A DNA stretch of 64,000 nucleotides, taken from assembly GCA_002470515.1 (NCBI GenBank), contig DKML01000015.1:248001-312000 (forward strand), written 5' to 3'. Position numbers and translations under genes: made by a program. This document shows, piece by piece, positions 39,730-48,659 of this stretch. Below the pieces are notes generated by a model. That model was not told the origin of the DNA. It searched no databases and worked only from the letters and a program-made list of their open reading frames with translations. Origin of the DNA: Proteobacteria bacterium UBA7415 (GTDB lineage: Bacteria; Pseudomonadota; Gammaproteobacteria; Arenicellales; Arenicellaceae). Every line of letters begins with the position of its first letter. The first letter of the stretch is position 1.

Positions 39730-41814
39730 ATGGAAGCAATGTTGGCAGAACTATTCGGTGTGGGCTGGGTAAACCTGCTCAGTAATGGCGTAGACGATAA
39801 TAGCTTTGGTTCAGTCCTTGGGCTGTTGTTTGGCTTGTTTAATGCGGCCGTTGCTCTCGTTACCGTAGGCGTTTTGTTTATGGTTGCAGTGACCGCCATT
39901 GCTGATACAGCACAGTCTGGCCAAGTAATGGGCCGCAATAGCTCGCTTTGGGTGCCTGTACGTGCGGTACTCGCGGCCACTCTTTTAGTGCCTGTGGTTA
40001 AGGGTTTCTCTCTCCTGCAGGTCCTTATTCTTTCGTTGGTAGTCAACTTTAGTGTGACGCTAGCCAATACCATGGCAAGCGAAGCGGTCAGTTCGATCGT
40101 GCAAAATGGTATAGGGTTTAGTGATCCCGTTGCCGCACAGGTGCACGGTGTTGCAGAGCAAGTGTTGTTTAGTAGCGTGTGCCAGAACTATTACAATACG
40201 ATCGAATACGACCCTGGGCAAGGTGCGGGTGGCCAGATTGTAGAAGCACAGTCAGTAGAAATAGCGAATGGTCTACGCAGAGTCCGTTGGTCATTTAACG
40301 GTGATGCATATTCGGGGCAAGGCGAAGCCGCCTGCGGTGCCTATTTTGTAACCTGTCCAGACCAAGACGCCGACACACTCACTATGTGCGATGAACAACT
40401 GGCGTCGTTAAAACAATTGAAATTGGAGCTAGACCCAATAGCGTTGAGCATAATTGCTAGTCAGTCAGCGAGCAGTATAGAGGTCGCTCGCGCTTCGCTG
40501 CGTTATCAAGAGCGGCAAAGCCAAGTGCTTAAGAAGCGTATGGCGAAAGTGGCGTTCGACCAGCAACACACGGCTGCGCGTAACGAGTTGATTGAGGCAA
40601 TAGATTCCAAGGGTTTCGCTTTCTTGGGACAGTGGTACATGACGCTCGCGGCGCTTAATCATAAAAATCAAAGCTATGCGAAAGCGACGTTGGATAGCTT
40701 GCCAATTGATCAAAGTAAGGCAATACAACACCGTATAGGGGTGTTCGCTTATTTGGAGCGAACACAGTCTATGTTGAGGGTAAAGTCTGAAGCGCTCTCA
40801 TTGACCGCGGGTCGTCTCAGCGAAGACGCTAAACGACAACGAGAGATTGGGGGTGTATTGGGAGGCGAAGGCACTTTGGGTAATTATCTGGCAAGTCATT
40901 CAGAGCTTAACTTGGTCGGAGAAGGAACAGACGCATCAACGCTATTCAACTTTGATACAGACCCTCTAACGGGTTTGCAGCAGCTTGGTAGCACTATGGT
41001 AACGCTGACTACCGCGTTCTGGAGTGAGTCGCGCATGCAAGGGGCAAAGCTAAAACGCTCTGATCAGGATGAGCAAGTCACCCAGATGATTATGCGTGCA
41101 TCCAACACGTTGAACTTCAAAAAAGATCCGCAACAGAGTTACGAAGGCCAATTAGAAACGTTCGCCAGCTACATTATGATTATTTTGTTTCTCGCCGGTC
41201 TAACACTCATGTATTACTTGCCCGCTGTGCCTTTTATCCTCTGGACCATGGGTGTTGTTGGGTATTTAGTGTTGGTGTTGGAGTCTTTAATAGCCGCCCC
41301 GTTATGGGCTGCCTCGCACGCACTGCCTAAGGGGCAAGGGCTTAGCTCTGACGCTTCTCGGCATGGGTACATTTTGTTGTTGAACCTTGCTATTCGTCCG
41401 CCCTTGATGGTGCTTGGTTTGCTGGCCGGTGGTGCACTAATGGCATTGGCCGCCAAGTTCGCCGTCGCAACGTTTGATATTTACAGTGCATCACTGCTTG
41501 AGAGTAGGGTGGAGATCTCTTCGTTGCTCACGTTTGTTACATTGTTTGTCGTCGAAGTGATTATAGTGATTGGGCTCGTGCACAAATCACTTGCGCTTAT
41601 TTATGAGGCTAGCGACAAAGCCGTTGAGTGGGTGACGGGTGCATCACGTACAGGGTCAGATGCAGGTGATGCACAGAGAGCGTCGGGTTCAGCCTCTGGA
41701 GCGCAACGATCAGGCGAAGCCGCATTGGGGAGAGCGAGTTACTCTGCACGAGCTGGCGGAGCAGTTGGTGCCGCAGGCGGTACAGACCCTGCAGCTAACC
41801 AGACTCTTCGATAG
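39730..41814 (+). CDS. DotA/TraY-family type IVB secretion membrane protein
   Basis: 694-aa inner-membrane protein. N-terminal helices at about residues 30-60 and 80-118 bracket RNSSLWVPVRAVLAATLLVPV, a sequence characteristic of DotA/TraY proteins. A long periplasmic part of ~350 residues contains Cys pairs (SVCQNYY, EAACGAYFVTCPDQ, LTMCDE). Then come helices at about 480-515 and 520-545, a LNLAIRPPLMVLGLLAGG helix pair and a final helix near 600-620. A Ser/Gly/Ala-rich tail ends the protein. Length is near IncI TraY (~745) and far shorter than Legionella DotA (~1050). DotA is needed for type IVB effector export. It is the last gene of its operon. Confidence 0.82.
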   Translation: MEAMLAELFGVGWVNLLSNGVDDNSFGSVLGLLFGLFNAAVALVTVGVLFMVAVTAIADTAQSGQVMGRNSSLWVPVRAVLAATLLVPVVKGFSLLQVLILSLVVNFSVTLANTMASEAVSSIVQNGIGFSDPVAAQVHGVAEQVLFSSVCQNYYNTIEYDPGQGAGGQIVEAQSVEIANGLRRVRWSFNGDAYSGQGEAACGAYFVTCPDQDADTLTMCDEQLASLKQLKLELDPIALSIIASQSASSIEVARASLRYQERQSQVLKKRMAKVAFDQQHTAARNELIEAIDSKGFAFLGQWYMTLAALNHKNQSYAKATLDSLPIDQSKAIQHRIGVFAYLERTQSMLRVKSEALSLTAGRLSEDAKRQREIGGVLGGEGTLGNYLASHSELNLVGEGTDASTLFNFDTDPLTGLQQLGSTMVTLTTAFWSESRMQGAKLKRSDQDEQVTQMIMRASNTLNFKKDPQQSYEGQLETFASYIMIILFLAGLTLMYYLPAVPFILWTMGVVGYLVLVLESLIAAPLWAASHALPKGQGLSSDASRHGYILLLNLAIRPPLMVLGLLAGGALMALAAKFAVATFDIYSASLLESRVEISSLLTFVTLFVVEVIIVIGLVHKSLALIYEASDKAVEWVTGASRTGSDAGDAQRASGSASGAQRSGEAALGRASYSARAGGAVGAAGGTDPAANQTLR

Positions 41815-41839
41815 CGTTGTAAGGCCAACTATTGCCGAA

Positions 41840-42076
41840 TTAGGCCGCATGACGTGGCGAGAGAAAAGCCATCAAGTCGTCATAGCCGCCAATGTGTTGT
41901 TCTTCAAAAAAGATTTGCGGAACAGTAGTGCGACCACTTCGCGCAACCATTTCTTGGCGTTTCTCAAGATCGAACTCCACGTCGATTTCAGTGAACTCAA
42001 TGTCACGATTTTTAAGCACTTTCTTAGCCGCGCGGCAATAAGGGCAATAGTCTTTAGTGTAGATAGTATTCTTCAT
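41840..42076 (-). CDS. grxC: Glutaredoxin 3 (GrxC)
   Basis: 78-aa dithiol glutaredoxin with the active site YCPYCRAAK (residues 10-18), the cis-Pro TVPQIF and the glutathione-binding GGYDDL near the C-terminus. It reduces disulfides and glutathionylated proteins with glutathione in the cytoplasm. Length is short but complete, like E. coli GrxC (83 aa). It is convergent with the DotA/TraY gene, 25 bp away. Confidence 0.94.
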   Translation of the reverse strand: MKNTIYTKDYCPYCRAAKKVLKNRDIEFTEIDVEFDLEKRQEMVARSGRTTVPQIFFEEQHIGGYDDLMAFLSPRHAA

Positions 42077-42232
42077 GTTCAGGTCCTAGTTTTCGTTGGT
42101 AATACATTGCTCATACAGTGAGGAGTGCTGTTTATAAGCTTAGAATTGTCTCGTTGTCGCTGAGAGTCATCAGGCTTTCTGTCATACTAGTGATCTACCT
42201 AAGTTTGTACTATGTTCGGAGCACCTACCTCT

Positions 42233-42769
42233 ATGACCGATCGTCTATTTCGTACCCCTTTAAAAACACTGACCGTATTGCTAGGTTTATTCGCGCTAGC
42301 GGCGTGCTCGTCTATCTCAGTAAAACTGCCCAGCATTGGCGCGGATAAGCCTGTTGAAATTGCCGAAGACTTTTTTGAGGTCTATCGAGAGCGTCAAGAT
42401 TTTGAGGCGTTAATGGGGTTTTACGCTGAGGAAGCGTAATTAGAAGATCTAATTTACGGACACTTTGCAGAAGATAAAGCGTCTATCAGAGCGTTCTTAA
42501 ATTGGAACGATAACAAGTTTGAGCTTCCTAACGGCCCGCCAGCATTAGAAGTTACATCATTGACTGCGCAAAGCTCAAGAGTGGTTGCGCAAGGTTACTT
42601 CAAACCATTTAGTTATGACGGAAAGTCTTTTGGCCCGTGGCGCTTTGTGATTATTTTGGAGTTTAATGACGATGGAAAAATCGTACGCGAAATTGATTGG
42701 ATTAACTACACGCCGCGCGAAAACTTTTTAGGTGGTAAAGACATAAATACGTTGGGTCGGGTTAAGTAA
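42233..42769 (+). pseudogene. SnoaL/NTF2-like lipoprotein gene interrupted by an in-frame TAA
   Basis: The frame from ATG 42233 encodes a lipoprotein signal (LLGLFALAACSS, lipobox LAAC) and the start of an NTF2/SnoaL-like domain, but meets TAA at 42437-42439. The same frame continues without another stop to 42769 with the rest of the domain (LEDLIYGHFAEDKASIRAFL ... FNDDGKIVREIDW). One base change, such as CAA to TAA, explains it. Codon use and domain continuity on both sides suggest a recent mutation, a sequencing error or readthrough. Upstream in-frame ATG 42212 is also possible. Function unknown; the fold usually binds small hydrophobic ligands. Confidence 0.75.
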
Positions 42770-42804
42770 GGCACTCCGTTTTCAGGTCAAACAAAAAGCA
42801 ATAA

Positions 42805-42831
42805 AAAAGGCTAGCCCATTGCTAGCCTTTT
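42805..42831. terminator. Bidirectional rho-independent terminator
   Basis: AAAAGGCTAGC (42805-42815) and GCTAGCCTTTT (42821-42831) form an 11-bp perfect stem with a 5-base loop and A/T runs on each side. It lies between two convergent genes. Confidence 0.88.
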
Positions 42832-42860
42832 AAATGGATAAAGAAGTATGCGGCATTACA

Positions 42861-43355
42861 CTAAGAAAGCAGCATGTGATTAAGGTAGATTGCCGCATCT
42901 CGCATATCGAAGAAAAACGAAAATAGAACAACAAACGTAATCCATCCAGCCCATACCGAGTAAGCACTTAGCGGGCCAAGAAAAGCATGTTCTTTAACTA
43001 GCTTATATAGCCCAGGCGACCAAAACACGATATGCACTAGAGCAACTAATCCTGAAAGCGGCAGTAAGTCGAACACCGAGAAGGCGATTTTGCTGAATAG
43101 TATTCCTGCTACAAATCCGCCGATTAACCAACGTGCTGGAATGTGGTTTTTTAGAAATAAAATGCCGGCTAGAAAGCTCATTGCCATTATGCCAATCCAA
43201 ACTTGTACCCACTGGGGTGTAGCTTGCCAGCCTTGTTCGTCAAACACTTGCAAGGCGCCGTGACCGGGAGTGTAAAGCTCGCCCTCCTGTGCGACGCTAA
43301 CACCGCATAGGCTTAATAAAACAGTTAGACATAACAGCTTGATAGCAAAGGTCAT
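42861..43355 (-). CDS. Small membrane protein, unknown
   Basis: 164-aa protein that I do not recognise. A signal peptide (LLCLTVLLSLCGVSVAQ) comes before a short periplasmic segment, then four hydrophobic helices: VWIGIMAMSFLAGILFL (near 50), LIGGFVAGILFSKIAFSVF (near 77), LVALVHIVFWSPGLYKLV (near 103) and WAGWITFVVLFSFFFDM (near 137). Probably an inner-membrane protein with the N-terminus outside. It shares its direction with the DUF4389 gene 166 bp upstream, but an intrinsic terminator lies between them, so it is probably a separate unit. Confidence 0.65.
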   Translation of the reverse strand: MTFAIKLLCLTVLLSLCGVSVAQEGELYTPGHGALQVFDEQGWQATPQWVQVWIGIMAMSFLAGILFLKNHIPARWLIGGFVAGILFSKIAFSVFDLLPLSGLVALVHIVFWSPGLYKLVKEHAFLGPLSAYSVWAGWITFVVLFSFFFDMRDAAIYLNHMLLS

Positions 43356-43421
43356 AAATAATCCTCAATAGTGGATTGCAACTTGATGTCTAATCACTTT
43401 AGCATGAACGACAAACACAAA

Positions 43422-43453
43422 AAAAGCCGCAGACCCTAAGGTGCACGGCTTTA
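43422..43453 (-). terminator. Terminator of the DUF4389 gene
   Basis: On the minus strand AAAGCCG ... CGGCTTT (43423-43429 with 43446-43452), with GCACC/GGT pairing inside the loop, is followed by a run of seven T. Confidence 0.75.
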
Positions 43454-43521
43454 GTTGACGCTGTAAGCATTCCAATACACTAGGCTGCAAATCCAGCGTA
43501 ATGGGCCTGTGTCAGAATGAT

Positions 43522-43818
43522 CTAGCTTTGAGCGTCAGCCTGATCGATAACTAGATCAGATTTAGGAAACTCATTAAATGGGAACGGTCGTTCGTCGGTA
43601 TTGAACGTCACGTATCGTAATATATCTTGTATGTATTTAGCGAGCATGTCACCAAATTTCAATAAGTTGTGGTTTGGCTTTCCCGAAAATATAGTGAAAG
43701 CACACTGCGCAACGACCACTGCCGCTATAACGAGCTGTGTGACGTAAAATACTATCCAAAATAGAACAACAAACAATACACGCATCCAGGCGTTCTTATT
43801 CTCATAATTTTGACTCAT
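43522..43818 (-). CDS. DUF4389 domain membrane protein
   Basis: 98-aa protein with one strongly hydrophobic segment (VLFVVLFWIVFYVTQLVIAAVVVAQ, residues ~14-38). The family pattern FSGKPNHNLLKFGDMLAKYIQDILRYVTFNTDERPFPF follows. The family is common in Proteobacteria and has no defined role that I know of. A good ribosome binding site (GAGGATTTACC) precedes the ATG. Confidence 0.8.
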   Translation of the reverse strand: MSQNYENKNAWMRVLFVVLFWIVFYVTQLVIAAVVVAQCAFTIFSGKPNHNLLKFGDMLAKYIQDILRYVTFNTDERPFPFNEFPKSDLVIDQADAQS

Positions 43819-43971
43819 GGTAAATCCTCTAAAATAGTCTGTTTTAACTTAACTTATGAGGTCTTTTCTTTGATTTCCAAGAGCAATACCAGCAAGGAAT
43901 TGTGAGGTATAATTTAATTATCATATAATTAAGAATTCCATTGCGACTTTGACGCTTAAAATTACTCAGAT

Positions 43972-45120
43972 ATGAAAATCACTCAAATTAGACTTTACTC
44001 CGTTGCACCCCGCTGGTTGTTTCTGGCTATTGATACTGACGAAGGTATTACTGGCTGGGGAGAGCCTGTTATTGAAGGCAGGGCTGATTCTGTTGAAGCG
44101 GCCGTTAAAGAGCTGTCGTCTTATATTATTGGTCGTGACCCGAGTCGAATCAACGATATTTGGCAGACCCTTTATCGTGGTGGATTTTATCGAGGTGGGC
44201 CCATATTGATGTCGGCGATTGCCGGTATCGATCAAGCTTTGTGGGACATCAAGGGCAAAGTAATGGGGCAGCCCGTTTATGAGCTATTAGGTGGTTTAGT
44301 GCGCGACAAGATGAAAACCTATTCGTGGGTGGGTGGTGATGACCCGTCCGAAGAAGTGGAACAGATGCAGCGCCTAATGGAATCCGGATGGGATACGTTT
44401 AAGCTTAATGGCTGTGGTCGTCTAAAGATTGTTGATGGTTATAAGGCCGTTGATCAGGTGGTAGCTCGGATTGACCGCATTCGCGGCGAGTTAGGCGACA
44501 GCGTCGATTTTGGTTTAGATTTTCATGGTCGCGTCAGTGTGCCTATGGCTAAGGTTTTGTTGCGAGAGCTAGAGCCCTATAGGCCGTTGTTTGTCGAAGA
44601 GCCTGTGCTTGCAGAGCAAGCTGAGCAATATGCCACTTTAAGCCAGTCGACCAGTATAGTGTTGGCCGCGGGCGAGCGAATGTTCAGTCGTTTTGAGTTT
44701 AAGCGAGTTTTTGAAGCTGGCGGATTGGGAATCGTACAGCCTGATCTTTCGCATGCAGGTGGCATTACCGAATGTCTGAAAATTGCGGGTATGGCCGAGG
44801 CGTACGATGTTGCCTTAGCACCACACTGTCCGTTAGGTCCAGTTGCGCTTGCTGCCTGTCTAGCCGTTGATTTTGTGTCGCACAACGCTGTTCTACAGGA
44901 GCAGTCGATGGGGATTCATTACAACAAAGGCGCCGAACTGTTAGATTATGTTGTGAATAAAGATGACTTCGCTATCGAGAACGGCTATATCAAACCATTG
45001 CCCAAACCTGGCTTAGGCGTTGAGATTGACGAAGAGTATTTAACTGAAATGGCCAGAAAAGGCAGCGATTGGAAAAATCCTTTATGGCGACATGAAGACG
45101 GAAGTATCGCCGAGTGGTGA
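43972..45120 (+). CDS. dgoD: D-galactonate dehydratase
   Basis: 382-aa enolase-superfamily enzyme of the mandelate racemase group. It is close to E. coli DgoD along its whole length: it shares [32 protein letters not shown] and FKLNGC. Metal ligands lie at FGLDFHGR (Asp), FVEEPV (Glu) and [10 protein letters not shown] (Glu); the catalytic His pair is in FHGR and APHCPLGP. It dehydrates D-galactonate to 2-keto-3-deoxygalactonate, the first step of the De Ley-Doudoroff route. It stands alone: no kinase, aldolase or transporter of the dgo operon lies next to it. Confidence 0.95.
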   Translation: MKITQIRLYSVAPRWLFLAIDTDEGITGWGEPVIEGRADSVEAAVKELSSYIIGRDPSRINDIWQTLYRGGFYRGGPILMSAIAGIDQALWDIKGKVMGQPVYELLGGLVRDKMKTYSWVGGDDPSEEVEQMQRLMESGWDTFKLNGCGRLKIVDGYKAVDQVVARIDRIRGELGDSVDFGLDFHGRVSVPMAKVLLRELEPYRPLFVEEPVLAEQAEQYATLSQSTSIVLAAGERMFSRFEFKRVFEAGGLGIVQPDLSHAGGITECLKIAGMAEAYDVALAPHCPLGPVALAACLAVDFVSHNAVLQEQSMGIHYNKGAELLDYVVNKDDFAIENGYIKPLPKPGLGVEIDEEYLTEMARKGSDWKNPLWRHEDGSIAEW

Positions 45121-45302
45121 AGGCGGCTATCCAAGTCACCAGCAATCCAAGTCAATACAAGTTATTACCCCCAGTTTATGAAGACATAATGTAATGCCTT
45201 GCCTGCTAGAATTGCATTTTTTAGTGTGACCCGCTATTGCAGCTCTATTTGTACTAGAATCCTGATTTTATCCAATATCTTTACTTGTACCGAATCCTAA
45301 CT

Positions 45303-46580
45303 ATGTTGAGAGCTCTTCTTTTATCACTATCCGTGCTTGCTGGGCTGGTGCTTGCTTCACTTTGGCCCAATAGCCTTGTAGCTGAAACCTCGGCGAATCG
45401 CTTCAGCGAGTACTACGACCAGATCTATCAGGTTCGCGTGTTCAGTCCAGAGGCAGGCAGCAAATCGTCGATCGGTTCAGGTTTTCAGGTTACGGCCGAT
45501 GGTCTCATCGCAACCAACTACCACGTCGTCTCTGACTTTGTACAAAGACCCGAAAAACATCAAGTTGAATACCGTTCCCACACTGGTGAAACGGGTTCGT
45601 TGGAGTTGTTGGACTTTGATGTCGTGAATGATCTTGCGCTACTGCGTATTGATCAGCCAGCAGACCGGTTTTTCAGCTTGTCTGGTGATACACGCCAAGA
45701 ACCCTCTAGCGCACAAAGTAAAGGTGGATTGGTCTACGCTTTAGGCAATCCTAGAGATTACGGCGTGACTTTAGTCCAGGGTTTTAATAATGGTTTGGTC
45801 GCCCACAGCTATAACGATCAACTGTTATTCTCCGGCAGCTTAAACCCTGGGATGAGCGGTGGGCCAACGCTCAACGCTAACGCCGAAGTTGTGGGTGTTA
45901 ATGTAGCAACGGCAGGCAGTCAATTGAGCTTTTTGATTCCGGCCGACAAGCTTATAAACTTAATCAGCGTGGGTCGAGCGCTCGAACAATCTGATTATCA
46001 AGACGAAATTGCGACTCAGATTAAGCAATGGCAAAGACCTCGGCTCCAATCTCTCATTGATGAACCATGGCCTACAGAAACGTTTGCTGATCGAGAGCTT
46101 TTTGGAGAAATCAGAAAGGACTTTCAATGCTGGGGTGATACGAATAGCGATAACGTGAATCGGTCGGTTGCTTGGACAAATAGAAATTGCCAAACTGCCA
46201 ACCAGGTTTTTCTTTCTGGCCGCCTTAATATAGGTCAATTGTTGTTTTCGTTTAGCGAGCAAGAAAGTATCAAGCTCAATAGATTTCAGTTTGCACAAAC
46301 CTTGAGTCCAGATATGGGCGCAGACAATCAGTCAAACTTTGAAAATTCCACCAGTTTTAAATGTAAGACTGGATTTTTAGACACGCAGCAAAAAGGCCAA
46401 TATCGCCGCATTAATAGCTGTATTAGAGCGCATAAGAAACTTCATGGTCTATTCGACAGTCTCTTGTTGGTGGAAGTGAACGAAGGCTTAACCAGCTTTC
46501 TGGCACACCTCTCCATAGCTGGTGCTGAGCCAGACCAGATTAAGGCGTTGAATACTAAGTTTACGGAGCGTGTGCAATGA
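45303..46580 (+). CDS. Secreted trypsin-like (HtrA-type) serine protease
   Basis: About 425 aa from ATG 45303 (an in-frame TTG at 45285 is less likely). A signal peptide (LLLSLSVLAGLVLASLWP) is followed by a chymotrypsin-fold protease: catalytic His in IATNYHVV, Asp in NDLALLRID and Ser in NPGMSGGPTLN. There is no PDZ domain. The C-terminal ~190 residues form a separate, unrecognised domain with a few Cys (FQCWGD, RNCQTA, FKCKTG, SCIRAH). The stop overlaps the FHA gene by ATGA. Likely periplasmic quality-control or signalling protease working with the FHA protein. Confidence 0.85.
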   Translation: MLRALLLSLSVLAGLVLASLWPNSLVAETSANRFSEYYDQIYQVRVFSPEAGSKSSIGSGFQVTADGLIATNYHVVSDFVQRPEKHQVEYRSHTGETGSLELLDFDVVNDLALLRIDQPADRFFSLSGDTRQEPSSAQSKGGLVYALGNPRDYGVTLVQGFNNGLVAHSYNDQLLFSGSLNPGMSGGPTLNANAEVVGVNVATAGSQLSFLIPADKLINLISVGRALEQSDYQDEIATQIKQWQRPRLQSLIDEPWPTETFADRELFGEIRKDFQCWGDTNSDNVNRSVAWTNRNCQTANQVFLSGRLNIGQLLFSFSEQESIKLNRFQFAQTLSPDMGADNQSNFENSTSFKCKTGFLDTQQKGQYRRINSCIRAHKKLHGLFDSLLLVEVNEGLTSFLAHLSIAGAEPDQIKALNTKFTERVQ

Positions 46581-47548
46581 ACATCGCAATCGTAATTGCT
46601 CACAAAGGCGGTCGTCGTATAGAGCGCTTGACGGTGGGTGAAAGTCCTTTACGGATCGGTCGGGGCTGGGGCAGCGATATCCTGTTGGACGATAAGTTTG
46701 TGAATGAAAATCATATTGAGTTATCGGTAGATGATGGTGAGCTATACGTTCGTGATCTTTCAACCAGAAATGGAACGCTCTTAGATGGAAAACGGATTGA
46801 TTCTTCACCGCAAAAAGTGCGCTTTGGTCAAGTGCTTGGCATAGGCGATTCTCAAGTACAGATCCAAAACGTGCAGGCCTCTGTGGCGCCCGCTAGCTTC
46901 CGCTCAGCATGGTTTCTCTTGATGGAGCGGTTTGGTTCGACCAAATCCATATTGTCATTGACCGCTGTAGCTCTTTTCCTCCAAGCCCTTGTTGCATGGA
47001 TGGGAAGTTCACAGGAGTATGGCTTGGGTGATGCGCTGGTTGGCGTAGGCACGCTTTTGGTTGCTATTACTATTGCAGCCTTAACATTAGGCTTAGTCAG
47101 TAAACTGCTGCGAAACGAGGCGAGCCTGAAATCACATTGGCTCGTCATCGTTATTGCGTTAATCGCCAACGTCTTGATCGATTTTCTATTGCAAATAGTA
47201 CGTTTCAATTTGCAGATGCCTGTATTGAGCGACTCCATTGCTATGCTAGCAATGGGTGCTATAGCCTCTTTGTTTATAGTTGGCTTTTTAAGTTATGCCA
47301 CTTACTTAAGTCCGTCAAAACGTTGGCTTTGGTCTGTATCTGTTGTGGGCCTATTCGTTATTTTTAGTTACTCAGAAGACTGGTTGAAGGAGGACCATCA
47401 GCGCTGGACTAGTTACAGTTCTTCTGAGGGCTTAACTCTGCCGCCCGCGCTTCTTTTTCGCTCTACGACCAGTGTTACTGACTACTTTGATGCAAGCGAT
47501 GAGTTGTTCGGTTTCACGCCAGGTGAACTGGCCGATAGTGATAATTAG
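46577..47548 (+). CDS. FHA-domain membrane protein
   Basis: 323-aa protein with an N-terminal cytoplasmic FHA domain (residues ~20-85: LRIGRGWGSDILLDD, VNENHIEL, DLSTRNGTLLDGKRI). The canonical Arg, Ser/Asn, His and Asn-Gly residues for phosphothreonine binding are present. A linker and four to five membrane helices follow (about 122-145, 155-180, 190-215, 225-245 and 255-270), with a C-terminal tail. It overlaps the upstream protease gene by four bases. The layout suggests a phosphorylation-sensing membrane partner for the periplasmic protease. I see no kinase gene nearby. Confidence 0.85.
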   Translation: MNIAIVIAHKGGRRIERLTVGESPLRIGRGWGSDILLDDKFVNENHIELSVDDGELYVRDLSTRNGTLLDGKRIDSSPQKVRFGQVLGIGDSQVQIQNVQASVAPASFRSAWFLLMERFGSTKSILSLTAVALFLQALVAWMGSSQEYGLGDALVGVGTLLVAITIAALTLGLVSKLLRNEASLKSHWLVIVIALIANVLIDFLLQIVRFNLQMPVLSDSIAMLAMGAIASLFIVGFLSYATYLSPSKRWLWSVSVVGLFVIFSYSEDWLKEDHQRWTSYSSSEGLTLPPALLFRSTTSVTDYFDASDELFGFTPGELADSDN

Positions 47549-47576
47549 ACAGTAGCCTAACGTTATAACTAGGTCC

Positions 47577-48449
47577 GTGACTAGGCTCTCAATGAGCCTT
47601 CACAGAATAAAATTAATGAAATCTCGCCCAAATAAACCGCCCAAGCACATTAAAGCACCAGGCCGTATTGCGCTAATCAAAGAAGCAAGAACGCTGGTTG
47701 ATATTGGCAGCGTGGCTGTGTCTTTTGCTCAACGTGGGCTATTAGGAAAAGCGGCGAGCCAGCGTGGCAAAAACTCTCCACCGATCATTATGTTTCCCGG
47801 TTTCGCATCTGACGATCGATATCTTTGGCCACTGCGACGTTATTTAATGAGTCTAGGCTATCAAGCCGAAGGTTGGGGGCTTGGAACAAACTTGGCAGGC
47901 GCAAACCTTCCCCATACGCTCGATGACCTTCATCCCCGTTGGGATATTGAGCATACTAGCAAGGAGTTGCGCGAGGACTATCGCGGCGAAGGCGGTGTTC
48001 CGTATCTTTGTGACAAAGCAATAGAGCGAGTACAACAACGTATTGCTGAGTTAGACAGCCCGGTGATATTGCTAGGCTGGAGCTTGGAGGGGTATGTTGC
48101 CCGAGAAGTTGCACGTGAGCTAGACAAGGATGTTAAACAAGTCATTACGTTTGGTTCGCCAGTGATTGGTGGCCCTAAGTATACGTCAGCGGCCCCCATT
48201 TTTAAGGCGCGCGGATTTAACCTCGACTGGATTGAGAGCGAAATCGAACGCCGCAATACTAAGCCCATCCAGCAGCCGATAACGGCAATTTATAGTAAGT
48301 CAGACGGAATAGTCGGATGGCCAGCATCGATAGACCATAACAGCCCCAATGTTGAACACATCGAAGTGGATGCAGCGCATTTAGGGATGGGCTTTAACCG
48401 TACGGTATGGAAGTTAGTACTCGAAGCGCTAGACAAGCACGCTGACTAG
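47577..48449 (+). CDS. Alpha/beta hydrolase family protein
   Basis: 290-aa (or 277 from ATG 47616) cytoplasmic alpha/beta hydrolase. The oxyanion region is MFPGFASDD near residue 72, and the nucleophile elbow GWSLEG (near 163) fits G-x-S-x-G. A late Asp (YSKSDGIVGWP) and His (DAAHLGMGFN) could complete the triad. There is no signal peptide, and a basic N-terminus. Substrate unknown; the group includes lipases and acyltransferases. 28 bp after the FHA gene, so it may belong to the same transcript. Confidence 0.8.
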   Translation: MTRLSMSLHRIKLMKSRPNKPPKHIKAPGRIALIKEARTLVDIGSVAVSFAQRGLLGKAASQRGKNSPPIIMFPGFASDDRYLWPLRRYLMSLGYQAEGWGLGTNLAGANLPHTLDDLHPRWDIEHTSKELREDYRGEGGVPYLCDKAIERVQQRIAELDSPVILLGWSLEGYVAREVARELDKDVKQVITFGSPVIGGPKYTSAAPIFKARGFNLDWIESEIERRNTKPIQQPITAIYSKSDGIVGWPASIDHNSPNVEHIEVDAAHLGMGFNRTVWKLVLEALDKHAD

Positions 48450-48659
48450 CTAATGTTTCGCGCTTGAGGCCGAACCCTCGGCCGCCTAGTTAAGTCACAG
48501 AGGCGAATAGCCTTATACGCATGAGCACAGGTAAGCGCCGGCGCGAATGAGATTCGTCGGAGATCCTTTTGAGGATGGCAATTTGTGCATTAACAAGCCC
48601 ACCTTCAACTGATAGACTTGCGCGGCTAAAGTTCTGAGTAATTTCCACTATATCGTCCA

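Noticed and set aside
37903..42100. Integrative or conjugative element around the first T4BSS-like locus.
   Set aside because: No integrase, relaxase, tRNA site, origin of transfer or flanking repeats seen at either locus.
41639..42121. 160-aa plus-strand frame over the end of the DotA/TraY gene and glutaredoxin.
   Set aside because: It is antisense to a clear GrxC gene and shows no domain or ribosome binding site.
48450..48659. Small gene or RNA in the 210-bp gap before the MATE gene.
   Set aside because: No start with a ribosome binding site, no stable hairpin with T-run, no conserved motif recognised.
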